Shown: positions 20,770-31,360 of the stretch, piece after piece | How the letters are laid out: each line of letters opens with the position of its first letter | Position numbering within the stretch: the stretch's first letter is position 1 | Source: Prorocentrum cordatum | Lineage: Eukaryota > Sar > Dinophyceae > Prorocentrales > Prorocentraceae | DNA length: 64,000 bases | Assembly: GCA_963575745.1 (NCBI GenBank) | Contig: CAUYUJ010020593.1 | Span: 102,179-166,178 of the forward strand | Direction: 5' to 3' | Position numbers and translations under genes: made by a program | The notes under the pieces: generated by a model | Told to the model about the DNA's origin: nothing | What the model saw: only the letters and a program-made list of their open reading frames with translations | Databases searched by the model: none

Positions 20770-22077
20770 GCGATGACAGTCGCAGTGGCAACGGCAGTCG
20801 CAGTCACAGCCTCAGCCTCAGGTTGCCTCAGCCTCAGCCTCAGCCTGCCTCAGCCTCAGCCTGCCTCAGCCTCAGCCTCAGCCTGCTTCAGCCTCAGCAT
20901 CAGTCTGCCTTCAGCCTCGGCCTCAGCCTCCGCCTGCATCAGCCTCACCCTGCATCAGCCTCAGCCTCAGCCTCAATATCAGCCTGCCTCAGCATCAGCC
21001 TGCCTCAGCCTCAGCCTCAGCCTGCCTCTGCCTCAGCCTCAGCCTGCTTCAGCCTCAGCCTCAGTCTGCCGTCGGCCTCGGCCTCAGCCTCCTGCCCTCA
21101 GCCTCAGCCTGCATCAGCCTCAGCCTCAGCCTCAGCCTGCCTCAGCATCAGCCTGCCTCAGCCTCAGCCTCAGCCTCAGCCTGCCTCAGCCTCAGCCTGC
21201 CTCAGCCTCAGCCTCAGCCTGCTTCAGCCTCAGCCTCAGTCTGCCTTCAGCCTCGGCCTCAGCCTCAGCCTGCCTCAGCCTCAGCCTTCAGCCTCAGCCT
21301 CAGCCTCAGCCTCAGCCTGCCTCAGCCTCAGCCTGCCTCAGCCTCAGCCTCAGCCTGCCTCAGCCTCAGCCTCAGCCTGCTTCAGCCTCAGCCTCAGTCT
21401 GCCTTCAGCCTCGGCCTCAGCCTCAGCCTGCCTCAGCCTCAGCCTGCATCAGCCTCAGCCTCAGCCTCAGCCTGCCTCAGCATCAGCCTGCCTCAGCCTC
21501 AGCCTCAGCCTGCCTCAGCCTCAGCCTCAGCCTGCTTCAGCCTCAGCCTCAGTCTGCCTTCAGCCTCGGCCTCAGCCTCAGCTGCCTCAGCCTCAGCCTG
21601 CATCAGCCTAGCCTCAGCCTCAGCCTCCTCAGCCTCAGCCTCAGCCTGCCTCAGCCTCAGCCTCAGCCTCAGCCTCAGCCTCAGCCTCCTCAGCCTCAGC
21701 CTCAGCCTCAGCCTCAGCATCAGCCTCAGCCTCAGCCTCAGCCTGCCTCAGCCTCAGCCTCAGCCTGCTTCAGCCTCAGCCTCAGCCTGCCTCAGCCTCA
21801 GCCTCAGCCTGCCTCAGCCTCAGCCTGCCTCAGCCTCAGCCTCAGCCTGCCTCAGCCTCAGCCTCAGTCTGCCTTCAGCCTCGGCCTCAGCCTCAGCCTG
21901 CCTCAGCCTCACCCTGCATCAGCCTCAGCCTCAGCCTCAGCCTGCCTCAGCATCAGCCTGCCTCAGCCTCAGCCTCAGCCTGCCTCTGCCTCAGCCTCAG
22001 TCTGCCTTCAGCCTCGGCCTCAGCCTCAGCCTGCCTCAGCCTCAGCCTGCCTCAGCCTCAGCCTCAGCCTGCCTCAG
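20770..22077. repeat. CAGCCT hexanucleotide satellite with higher-order structure
   Basis: About 1.3 kb of CAGCCT hexamers broken by TGCCT variants. A variant block TCTGCCTTCAGCCTCGGCC recurs at 20903, 21065, 21240, 21398, 21553, 21868 and 22000, giving a higher-order period of roughly 155-175 bp with one longer and one shorter gap. It yields a 500-codon open frame of QPQPASASA/LSLSL that is an artefact of the repeat. Confidence 0.95.
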
Positions 22078-22432
22078 CATTCAAAATGTGGCCCGGGAGT
22101 GGAGTTCTGGGAACTCGAAGAACACGAAGTGGCCTACGGTTGGCTCCGGGCATTCAAAATGTGGCCCAGGAATGGAGTTCTGGGAACTCGAAGAACACGA
22201 AGTGGCCTACGGTTGGCTCCGGGCATTCAAAATGTGGCCCAGGAATGGAGTTCTGGGAACTCGAAGAACACGAAGTGGCCTACGGTCGGCTCCGGGCATT
22301 CAAAATGTGGCCCGGGAATGGAGTTCTGGGAATTCGAAGGGCACGAAGTGGCCTACAGTTGGCTCCGGGCATTCAAAATGTGGCCCGGGAATGGAGTTCT
22401 GGGACCTCGAAGACCACGAAGTGTGTAACTGT
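22078..22432. repeat. 73-bp tandem repeat, five copies
   Basis: CATTCAAAATGTGGCCC starts at 22078, 22151, 22224, 22297 and 22370, an exact 73-bp period. Copies are almost identical. Because 73 is not a multiple of three, the same peptides rotate among the three plus frames. Confidence 0.95.
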
Positions 22433-23690
22433 TTGGTTAAAACGACTTTCGCGGATTCTTGTCCGGATGCCGCCCAGACCCCTTTGGGGAGTCATGGTGC
22501 TCTCTTTTGACCCTATTAGAAACCTATTAGTCTTCGCTGTTAGGTAAAAAGGTCTTTGCAAGTTGTGTCCAGGTTCGGCCTTCGGCGCGGCGTTCTGGCG
22601 AATCCATGGTAGTCACGCGGGTAAGCCTCTGACAAAATGGATCGCGCATTACCTACGAGACACGAGGCAGTAGACAGTCGAAGAATCGAGGAGTCGTCTG
22701 AACCCACGCCCCTGAACAGCGAGTGCTGCAAGCATTTCTCCGACGCAAGAAGGAGGGGCAGAGCGGACGAACCCGTCGCTCTTTCGGTGTAGCTCGAATT
22801 GTGGGGGTAAATGTTGGACGCTGCGCGTATCCCCGTCAGCCCATCCAGAAACATCTGCAAAGGGAGTCGCTAGAATGAGGGTATTGTAAAAGCATGCAGC
22901 ACAAACGGGCCGCCGTTGAGGCGTGTTGGGGACGGAGAAACGGATGGATCTTTGCTGGCTCATTTAACACAGATTCCCATATTGCCCCAGCTGTGTTGTG
23001 TTGTTTGGGGTGGTGATGGTTTGGAGTTGCCTTGCATGTCTCTGCGGCTTAAAGATTTCCCGGGCATCTGACTTGTGTTGCGGCCAGGACCGCTAGGAGC
23101 GATTGCCAGGCGCGCTGCCCGAAACAGTGAATTTTAGAACATTGTTTTTCTTGAACAGTGGAGCCCACGAGTCGATAACCAGCAACCAAGGGGGCCCTCC
23201 TTTTGCGGCGTCTTCGCAAGGAGTTTGCAAGCTCGTCGCTGGAGGGGTGACCCTGCAAAAACCGCGCAAAGAACTTGCAATGTGGGCGTGTTGGATGCCT
23301 TTTTGAGCGATGTTGGGCCCCATCGCTCAAAGAGGCGGTGGGGGCGGAAATTATGGCTCCCCCCTTCGGAGGCTCAGTAATGGCATTTTGGGGCGCTCTT
23401 GGGTCCCTCTTGGGGCCCTCTTGGGCACCTCATCGGACTCTCTTGGGATGTCCTGGGACCAAGCCCATCGAAAGCGAAAAGGCGTGAGGGCAAACCACAT
23501 TGATGTACCGTAGCTTTTGGAAGGGTGATAGCCTCTTGTGGGGTGCCCCGAAAGACTGTGATGGCACTTGGAACCGTCTTGGAGCCGTCTTGAGGCCGCT
23601 TGGAGGACGCATGTCGGATGCCAGATTGCCGAACATTCTAGCATATTGCGAAGGCCTTACGGCCGGTGCCGCCGACCCTGAAGACGACGA
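22433..23690. other. Unassigned; ends in CCCTCTTGGG-type repeats
   Basis: No coding motif was recognised. From about 23385 the sequence becomes the GGCCCTCTTGGG-type minisatellite found throughout the window. Confidence 0.4.
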
Positions 23691-23704
23691 ATATGAAAAT
23701 GAGG

Positions 23705-24125
23705 GGGAGAAGGAGCAGGAGGAGGAGGAGGAGGAAGAGGAGGAGGAGGAGGAGGAGGAGGAGGAGGCAGAGGAGGAGGCAGAGGAGGAGCAAGAGGAGT
23801 GGGAGCAAGGGGGGGAGGAGGAGGGGGGAGGAGGAGGAGGAGGAGGAGGAGGAGGAGGAGGAGGAGGGGGAGGAGGAGGAGGAGGAGGAGGAGGACGGAG
23901 GACGGAGGACGGAGGACGGAGGACGGAGGACGGAGGACGGAGGACGGAGGAGGAGGAGGAGGGAGGACGGAGGAGGAGGAGGAGGAGGAGGAGGAGGAGG
24001 ACAGGATGAGGAGGAGGAGGAGGAGGAGGACAGGAGGAGGACAGGAAGAGGAGGATGATGATGATGATGATGATGAGGAGGAGGAGGAGGAGGAGGAGGA
24101 GGAGGAGGAGGAGGAGGATGAGGAG
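23705..24125. repeat. GGA tract with GGACGGA block and GAT run
   Basis: A 420-bp compound repeat: (GGA)n, then GGACGGA repeats (about 23893-23945), more (GGA)n and (GAT)n near 24055-24075. Confidence 0.95.
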
Positions 24126-24500
24126 GGGGCCATTTGGGCGCCTCTTGGAGCCTCTTGTGGGCCTCTCGGGGGCCCTTCTTGAGGCCCTCTTGGGCCGTGT
24201 GAGCGCCTCTTGGGAGCCTCTTGAGCCGTCTTGAGGCTTTCTTTGGGGCCACTTGGACCGTCTTCAATGCCGTGAAGGCCGAAAACTAGTATATACAAAA
24301 CGTGTACGCTTTCTTTTGGAACATCAATGATTGTGGCCTCTTGGGGCCTTCTTGGGGGTGCTCTTCGAGACTTCCTGGGACGTCTTGGAAGCTTCTTGGA
24401 CCGTCCTGGGGCCATCTTGGGCGTCTTGGTATAATCTTTGGGCCACTCGGGGCCCTCTTGGGTAATTTTTGGGGCCGTCCTGAGCATTCTGGGCTCTTTT
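24126..24500. repeat. GGGCCTCTTGGGGCCGTCTTGG minisatellite
   Basis: Irregular copies of a 10-16 bp unit alternating CCTCTTGG and CCGTCTTGG. The complement (CCAAGACGGCCC/CCAAGAGGCCCC) dominates 44940-47040, 53780-54920, 56520-57910 and 58950-59445. Confidence 0.8.
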
Positions 24501-25050
24501 GTGACTTTTCCAGGTTTCGGGGCCGCCCGAGGGGGAAACGAATATGGGTTGCGACCCCCCTGGGACCCGCCCCCCCTCCCCCGCGTGGAAGGGGTCAGAG
24601 GGAAGGGGGTTCCCTTCGACTCCACTACTTTCGCTTTGGATGCCGCGCTTGAGGAGGAGGGCCCAGGGAAAGGGACGGGGGGCGACGGAAACGGCGAGGA
24701 GACGACTGTGACGACGACGGAGACGACGAGGAGACGACGGAGACGACGACTCGAACGGAGAAGCCCCTCACACACGTCGACAGGGTCGGCGGATTTAGTC
24801 ATTTGGGAGGCAATGTTTGGCCTTGAGGCCCTCTTGGAGCCGTTTTGGACCGAGCGGCACCCTCTGACACCTCGCGGGGCGTTCCGTCCAAACCCATGGG
24901 AAGGGGTAGGGGGAGGGGTCAAGACCCCCTCCCCGCCCGCAAGCCGTCCCGCTCACTCCCACCCGCCCTCCCAACACATACGTAGCACCCGAGCCTGGCC
25001 CGAGCCGCAGCATATTCAGCAGTCGTTTTTGGATGGGCAGCTACTGGGGG
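24501..25050. other. Unassigned GC-rich sequence with GACGA-rich part
   Basis: Contains a GACGACGGAGACGACG-type stretch (about 24680-24760). No gene was recognised. Confidence 0.4.
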
Positions 25051-25054
25051 CCAA

Positions 25055-25080
25055 TCCGCCGCTGCCGCCGCCGCCGCCCG

Positions 25081-25111
<31 letters not shown>

Positions 25112-25305
25112 CGCCGCCGCCCGCCGCCGCCGCCGCGCCGCCCGCCGCCGCCGCCACCGCGCCCCGGCCGCCGCCGCCGCCCCCGCTGCCGAATCGCCGC
25201 CGCCGCAGCCGCTGCCGCCGCAGCCGCTGCCGCCACCGTTGCCGCCGCCGCCGCCGCAGCGCCCCCGTCGCCGCCGCCACCGCCGCCGCCCCCTCCAGAT
25301 AGCAG
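25055..25305. repeat. GCC trinucleotide tract
   Basis: Interrupted (GCC)n of about 250 bp; poly-Ala/Pro/Arg in translation. Confidence 0.95.
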
Positions 25306-25429
25306 GCATTCCAGCTCACCCCCACCCGCCCTCTCATTTACATTGGTAATACGCGTGCCTCAACATGTTCAGCGGTCGTCTTTGAATAGGCAACTACTGG
25401 GAGCCAAAATTGAGCCCATGTGCGCGACG

Positions 25430-25640
25430 CTTAGGCGAGGTGCGCCACGCGTGCCTGGCGCGCCACGCGCGCCAGGCACCCCTGGGGCTGTGGCGTGCCA
25501 GGCACGCCTGGTGTGCCAGATGCGCTACGTGTCTCCGCGTGCGCCAGGTGTGCCGCATACTCCGGCCGCGCTGGGTACGCCACGTTCGGGGCACGTGCAG
25601 CGTGTGTCAGGTGCGCATGCGCACGTGACAACACACATCG
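25430..25640. repeat. Degenerate TGCGCCACGCGTGCCAGGC minisatellite
   Basis: Short irregular copies of CGCC(A)CGCGTGCCAGGCGC-like units. They look like the remains of a simple minisatellite. Confidence 0.5.
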
Positions 25641-25959
25641 GGAGACATGTCGGCCCCCACCATCCTTGTCGAAAACCAATGCCCATCATTGTGTTTGGTG
25701 GGCCTGCGCACAACAGGCCATACGCCACCACCCCCGCCGTCCCTGCCAACAAAACACTTGACTATCACCGCGGGGTGACAGCGCATGATGCAGATTTTGC
25801 CACGAGGCGCGTTTGGTATGATTGTTGTTGTTGCGGACGGGACTCCTGCGCACAAGAGCAAATGTTGACACTCCTGTTGCTCCAGTGAAAAAAACACCAC
25901 AAAGTGCTCGCGGGCCTCACGAACATGACTCCAGACCTTGCCCCAACGTGTACTTCGTA

Positions 25960-27745
25960 TTATTTTGTGACAGGGATGGTGGAGGAGGTCCACGTCGGGT
26001 TGGTTGCGCATGCTCAAAATTTGGAGGCAGAGTGCGTGTTGTATTGTTCGCAACCATCCTGTGGTGGTGGGTCCTCGTTTTGAAGAGACGGTGCCCCGCG
26101 TCTCCTCTCCTCTCCTTTCCTTCCTTCCTCCTCCTCCGCCTCCTCCCCCCTCCTTCCTCCCTCTTCCCACTATCACGGCACACCCCTCACGCGTTTCGTG
26201 GACCCATAGGGAGCCCCACCGAAGGCCCCAGTGGCTGCGTTCGCACGGCGGCGCCGCACCCATTTCGGCACACCCCTCACACGTTTCGTGGCCCCATAGG
26301 GAGCTCCACCGACGGCCCTAGTTGCTGCGTTCGCATGGCGGCGCCGCACCCAATTTGGCACACCCCTCACACGTTTCGTGGCCCCATAGGGAGCTCCACC
26401 GAAGGCCCCAGCGGCTGCGTTGGCATGGCGGCGCCGCGCCCAATTTGGCACACCCCTCACACGCTTCGTGGCCCCATAGGGAGCTCCACCGAAGGCCCCA
26501 GTGGCTGCGTTGGCATGGCGGCGCCGCGCTCATTTCGGCACACCTCTCGAACGCTTCGTGGCCCCATCGGGAGCTCCACCGAAGGCCCCAGTGGCTGCGT
26601 TCGCATGGCGGCGCCGCGCCCAATTTGGCACACCCCTCGCACGTTTCGTGGCCCCATAGAGAGTTCCACCGAGGGCCCCAGCGGTTGCGTTCACATGGCG
26701 GCGCCGCACCCAATTTGGCACACCCCTCTCACGTTTCGGGCCCCATAGGGAGCTCCACCGAAGGCCCCAGTGGCTGCGTTGGCATGGCGGCGCCGCACCC
26801 ATTTCGGCACACCCCTCACACGCTTCGTGCCCCCATAGGGAGCTCCACCGAAGGCCCCAGAGGCTGCGTTCGCATGGCGGCACCGCGCCCAATTTGGCAC
26901 ACCCCTCACACGTTTCGTGGCCTCATGGGGAGCTCCACCGAAGGCCCCAGTGGCTGCGTTCGCGTGACGGCGCCGCACCCAATTTGGCACACCCCTCGCA
27001 CGTTTCGTGGCCCCATAGGGAACTCCACCGAAGGCCCCCGTGGCTGCGTTCGCATGGCGGCGCCGCACCCAATTTGGCACACCCCTCACACCCTTCGTGG
27101 CCCCATAGGGAGCTCCACCGAAGGCCCCAGTGGCTGCGTTCGCATGGCGGCGCCGCACCCAATTTGGCACACCCCTCACACGCTTCGTGGCCCCATAGGG
27201 AGCTCCACCGAAGGCCCCACTGGCTGCGTTGGCATGGCGGCGCCGCACCCAATTTGGCACACCCCTCGAACGCTTCGTGGCCCCATAGGGAGCTCCACCG
27301 AAGGCCCCAGTGGCTGCGTTGGCATGGCGGCGCCGCACCCAATTTGGCACACCCCACACACGCTTCGTGGCCCCATAGGGAGCCCCACCGAAGGCCCCAG
27401 TGGCTGCGTTCGCATGGCGGCGCCGCACCCAATTTGGCACACCCCTCGCACGCTTCGTGGCCCCATAGGGAGCTCCACCGAGGGCCCCAGCGGTTGCGTT
27501 CGCATGGCGGCGCCGCACCCAATTTGGCACACCCCTCTCACGTTTCGTGGCCCAATAGGGAGCTCCACCGAAGGCCCCAGTGTTACCGCCTTCATGCGTC
27601 CCGTACGCCCAGGACAGCGTTTCGTGGTACGCCTTTCGTGGCCCCATAAGGAGCTCCACCGAAAGCGGCACCCACAAAGCGTTATTCACAATTGCATATG
27701 GTTCGGTGTTTCGCCAGTTTTTTTTTGACAGGGATGGTGAGGGGA
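25960..27745 (+). mobile_element. Composite element SAT90, copy 1 (leader, 90-bp array, tail)
   Basis: A leader with CATCCTGTGGTGGTGGGTCCTCG, TTTTGAAGAGACGG and a pyrimidine tract leads into about 16 copies of a 90-bp unit from 26171 to 27600. Units start CACCCCTCAC at 26181, 26271, 26361 and so on; the core is TTCGTGGCCCCATAGGGAGC. A tail with CACAATTGCATATGGTTCGGTG and TTTCGCCAG follows at 27685-27720. The 90-bp period keeps frame, producing ORFs of up to 468 codons (30-residue repeat) that I regard as artefacts. Related copies are at 33725-34670, 38490-39040 and 48495-48745. Confidence 0.8.
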
Positions 27746-28122
27746 AATGAGCATGGTTCCTGGGTTCCTGGTTGGCTGCCGGTCGCCTGGGGGAGGGGGT
27801 GTATATTAATAGGGAGCAGTGATGAGCTCCTGCCCCGAGCAGGGGTAGGAGGGAGCTTCGGCAGAGAGAAGACAAAATTCGTCAAACCACCTACGCCCAG
27901 AGGGCTGGTGGGAGTGTGGCGCAGCCAGTGGCCCAGAGAGTGGCGCAGACAGTCGGCCAGACGTGAACTTGCCGTGGCTCTGGCCGTGATTCGGTCGGAC
28001 GGTCCGTGTTGCGTCATGATGCGTATCATGTTGTGCATATGTGCGGACGTTGTTCAAGGCCTATCGGCGGGTGGATTCCGCAGCCCACCTGCGTTGTGCA
28101 GGCACCGGCCGCGCGCCCAAAG

Positions 28123-28221
28123 GCCCGACAACATCGTCCTGGATGCTTGTGGCCACCTTCGCATCGTCGACTTCGGCGGCTGCAGGATGCGACTGCTACC
28201 TCTCGAAGAAGAGAGCACTAC
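28123..28221 (+). CDS. AGC-type protein kinase, PDN-DFG exon
   Basis: G completes the Lys codon of HRDIK. Then PDNIVLDACGHLRIVDFGGCRMR follows: Asn of the catalytic loop at 28130-28132, the GHLRIV strand and the Mg-binding DFG at 28169-28177. PDNxxLDxxGHxxxxDFG is typical of AGC kinases, and RDIKPDN with a cysteine two residues after DFG resembles NDR/LATS. The frame continues LLPLEEESTTYMHHKF to a stop at 28241. The 3' end is not settled. A GT at 28222 would leave phase 2, which does not match the next block, so a short exon may intervene. The acceptor is CCAAAG|G at 28121-28122. Confidence 0.87.
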
Positions 28222-28328
28222 GTACATGCATCATAAATTTTGAGTGGTCCGTACAGGCTTGTGGGATCGGCGCATAATACCCACCCCTAGTGCGAGTAGC
28301 GCGCCAGGATCCGTACCCTAGGCCTCTC

Positions 28329-28388
28329 CAGGGCGGTCCAGCGCCGATCCGAAAAACCCGCGCGGACGGTCGAATGCGTATGTTCATA
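28329..28388 (-). repeat. FB-A arm, minus orientation
   Basis: GGTCCAGCGCCGATCCGAAAAACCCGCGCGGACGG is the complement of the FB-A arm. It lies 108 nt downstream of the DFG exon. Confidence 0.65.
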
Positions 28389-28799
28389 CAGGTGTTTTCT
28401 AATTCTTACCTCGTCTGCCTGCCCACACCCACTGAGCCGCGCCACCCTGCCGAGTGGCCGAGAGAAATAGTGGATGCGGCACCATAGGGCTTGCGCATCT
28501 GTGCCCAGGGCCGGTTCAGTCTTGACCCACGTATTGGGCGGCAGTTCTGCCATGTCTGGAGCGGGTTCGCGGGGGGATGAGTCGGCCCGTCGTGTCCCTC
28601 CTGCTCCTTCCTCCTGCCATCTCGTCCCCTCGCCTCCACCCTCCCCGCCGGCAGCGGGCACGACGTCTCCGACGAGGGTGCAGGCGGTGGAGGGTGGAGG
28701 CTGCTGCTCGCTGCCGAGCGGCAGGGGCGACTGGCTGCTCAACCTCCTGTCGCCTCTGCCCTTCCTTCTTGTCGCCCCCCCCCGCCGATCCGCGCTTCC

Positions 28800-28940
28800 C
28801 CTCCATCCTCGGCCCTCGACCCTCGACGTCGACGGCGGCGGCGGTTGCGGCGGTGACGGTGACGACGACGACGGCGGCGGCGGCAGTGACGACGGCGGCG
28901 ACAGTGATGACGGCGGCGACAGCGACGACGACGGCTGGCA
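28800..28940. repeat. GAC/GGC trinucleotide tract
   Basis: Interrupted GACGACGGCGGC repeats, giving Asp/Gly-rich translation. Confidence 0.9.
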
Positions 28941-29409
28941 GACACTTTGGCTCAAGCGGCGGTTCGGCCGACCGGCTGCCGACCGGCTGCGCCCGGGCTC
29001 CCGCTCGACGGGGGGCAGCCATGACGAGGCGCCCCCGTTGACGGTCTCCGCACGGAGGAGGCGAGCCGCCAGCAGGCCTTCTCCAGGGTCGGGCTTGGGG
29101 GGCTGCTGCGGCTCGCGCTCGTGCGGAGAAGTGCAGATAGTTCTGGCGCCCGTGTGACATGGGCCCAGTGTCGGTCCTTGTGCGTGCTCCGGGACGTGGA
29201 CGCGCTGCACGGTTCGCAGCTGCCTTTTGGTTTGGAGGAGTGCCTGCCAGACCTCGGCGTTCAGAACGCATTCCACGCTGCTGTGCTGCACGTGTTCTGC
29301 TTATGGCGCCAACGATTGACGCCGCTAAGTGACGGCCTCCCGCGCAATCGATGCCATCGCGCTTGGGAGGTGGGTTCCGCCCAGAGGAGGCCCCGCGACA
29401 GGACGGGGG

Positions 29410-29785
29410 ATCCTACGAAGAGGTCTACCTGGCCGCTTTTGACATGCAGGGTGTGTTTCAGTCTGGACACTCTCGCGCGAGCTGTTGCAACTGGGGGTGC
29501 GCATCGCAGTAGTATCAGAGCCGCGGCTAGGGCCCGGGGCATCGTGGCCTGAAGATTGCGGCTTCCATTTCATTGGAGAAAGGTCCCGACACGGTTGGCA
29601 TCCTGGCGCGTGCCGACATGGTGGTTGCCTTGACGCATATCGTCGGCGTGGGCGATCCCACGGCCATCTGGCTAGCGCTGCCTGGCCAAGCCCCGGGTTC
29701 GGGATTGCTGGTCTTGCGTGCTTATGGCCCGCACCAAGATGCACTCGCCCGCCAGGATTCTGCTCGGGTTGCGGCCGGGTGTCTC
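29410..29785 (+). pseudogene. LINE endonuclease (EEP) N-terminal relic
   Basis: Fragments in three frames are collinear with an APE-type LINE endonuclease. They are VYLAAFDMQGVF (near 29419), SRELLQLGVRIAVVSEPRL and CGFHFIGE (29470-29580), then DTVGILARADMVV, GVGDPTAIWLALP and GLLVLRAYGP (29590-29730). The order and spacing match the first half of the fold; frame changes show decay. The GDxN and SDH motifs of the second half are not present downstream. Confidence 0.65.
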
Positions 29786-30239
29786 GCTGGGCGCTGGCGG
29801 CCACGCCCGAGTGTTTTCAGAAACGCGATTCTTCACCAAGGTGGCCGCTTTTGTCTTCAAGTGGATTGTCGCGAGGGTCAGGTTCGATTTCTTTCCGAAA
29901 CAGGCAGTGGCCCGGCAGGCGTGCGTAGGTGTCCGGGCTGGCACAGGTGCTACTCTGTTGGACCAAGCCGACGCGCTGGTTGCAGACCTACGCATCCAGC
30001 CTTGTGCTACATTATGTGACGCTTCGGCCATCAACCGCGACGACCTGGCGCAGTGCAAAGCGTGGGTTGCGAAATGGAAGCAGACGGGGTGACGCCTGCC
30101 ATCCGCCGATCCGAGCAGGCATGGTTCGATGCTCAACTGGCCTCTCTGGCTTCCGAAGGCATTCTCTCGTAATTACGCGGCCCTGTCGCCGCTTCGTGCC
30201 GACTTTTTCCAAGTTCGCCTGCAATGGTCACCGTGGAGT

Positions 30240-30450
30240 AGGAGGATATGGCGCTTCTTCGCAACATGGGTGATCGCGCGGATCAGCGGGCAGTTACCTC
30301 TTCTGCCTTTGGGCGTCACGAGGATCTCATGGAGAGCGTGGAACCCTGCCCGCTTTGCGGGTGCGCGGTAGCATCGCTGGAACACGTTTTGGATATGTGT
30401 GCTGGCATCCGGGAGTGGAGGCAGGCGCCCCCCTGGCGCGGCGCAGGGGC
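30240..30450 (+). pseudogene. LINE C-terminal zinc-knuckle relic
   Basis: The frame starting at 30248 contains ESVEPCPLCGCAVASLEHVLDMCAGIREWR (about 30330-30420): C-x2-C-x8-H-x4-C, the zinc knuckle found after reverse transcriptase in many LINEs. The RT core between this and the EEP relic is absent; 29800-30100 is open in one frame but not recognisable. Confidence 0.68.
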
Positions 30451-30879
30451 GGGTCGTCCGCTGGACGTTGGCCAGAGCGCAATCGGTCGAGGCCCTGGCG
30501 GCCTGCGTCGAGTACTGCGGCGTTTGCGTGGGGTCGCTCGTTCTACTCCGAGCGAACGCCCCCAGACCACCCAGTCATTCTGCCTTCGGCCCCTCCCTCC
30601 GCCTTCCGTTGCGCAATGCAGCCGTTTCCCCATGGCCGTGGTGGACATGGGCGTGGAGTTGGCGGAGGGAAGGAGGATGAGGACGGCGGCATGGACGTGG
30701 AGAGCTGCGGGGGCTGCGTGGGTGGCATGGGCGGGGGCGACGAGGACGAGGCCCTGTTCAGCCAAACGTGGGATTTGGATGCGGCTCGCAATTTCGACAG
30801 TTGTAGTGCTGGAGTGTGCTCGTGTGAAGAGGGAGAGCAGTGGCAGCAGGCTCGGTGATGTGGGGGACCCACCGTGAAA

Positions 30880-31215
30880 CCCGAGAAGGACGGGCGCGGT
30901 GGGAAGAGCGACGAGGGACGGCAGTGGCAGCACAGCAGGAGAAACAGGGATGGATGGCAGTGGTGCCGCGGAGGGTGGGTGGGACGGCAGTGGTGGCAGC
31001 ACGGTGAGAGGAGCGGGGAGGGGCAGCAGGGACTGCACGGCAGGAGGATCAGGACGGCCGGGCGGTGCGGGGAGGGATGGCATGGGCGGAAGCAGTGGGC
31101 GCACGACGGGGAACGGCAGTGGCAGCGCGGTGGGAGGAGCGGGAAGGGACGGCAGTGGCAGCAGCGTGGAGGTTGGGCAGGGCGGCAGCAGTGGCGGCAC
31201 GATGAGCTTTAGAGC
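30880..31215. repeat. GGGACGGCAGTGGCAGC minisatellite
   Basis: Irregular copies of a 15-25 bp G-rich unit built around GGCAGTGGCAGC. Similar triplets encode the QWQ core of the adjacent PPR relic, so the tract may derive from it. Confidence 0.6.
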
Positions 31216-31290
31216 AGGAGGAGGAGGAGGAGGAGGAGGAGGAGGAGGAGGAGGAGGAGAAGGAGGAGGAGGAGGAGGAGGAGCGGGGAC
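31216..31290. repeat. GGA trinucleotide tract
   Basis: Nearly pure (GGA)n. Confidence 0.95.
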
Positions 31291-31360
31291 GGACGGCAGT
31301 GGCCGCACGACGACAACGGAGGGCAGTGGCGGCAATGAAGGCGGGCGGGCAGCGGCAGCC

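Larger units (their letters stand above)
16625..28122 (+). other. Kinase intron 2, 11.5 kb, GT-AG
   Basis: Bounded by GTGCGA at the donor and CCAAAG|G at the acceptor. The join reconstitutes DIKPDN across a split Lys codon. It contains a LINE RNase H relic, CT tracts, the CAGCCT satellite and the 90-bp satellite array. Confidence 0.8.

Noticed and set aside
20773-22428. 551-codon ORF with QPQPASASA repeats
   Set aside because: Produced by the CAGCCT satellite, which stays open in several frames; no unique domain.
23657-24922. 421-codon minus ORF with Ser/Pro/Leu runs
   Set aside because: Translation of the GGA/GGACGGA tract and the CTCTTGG minisatellite.
22078-27600. CRISPR-like regular repeats (73-bp and 90-bp arrays)
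   Set aside because: Head-to-tail tandem repeats without unique spacers, no cas genes, and a eukaryotic context.
26322-27728. 468-codon plus ORF and 394-codon minus ORF with 30-residue repeats
   Set aside because: A 90-bp satellite keeps frame by arithmetic and is open in several frames on both strands; the same satellite occurs elsewhere without open frames.
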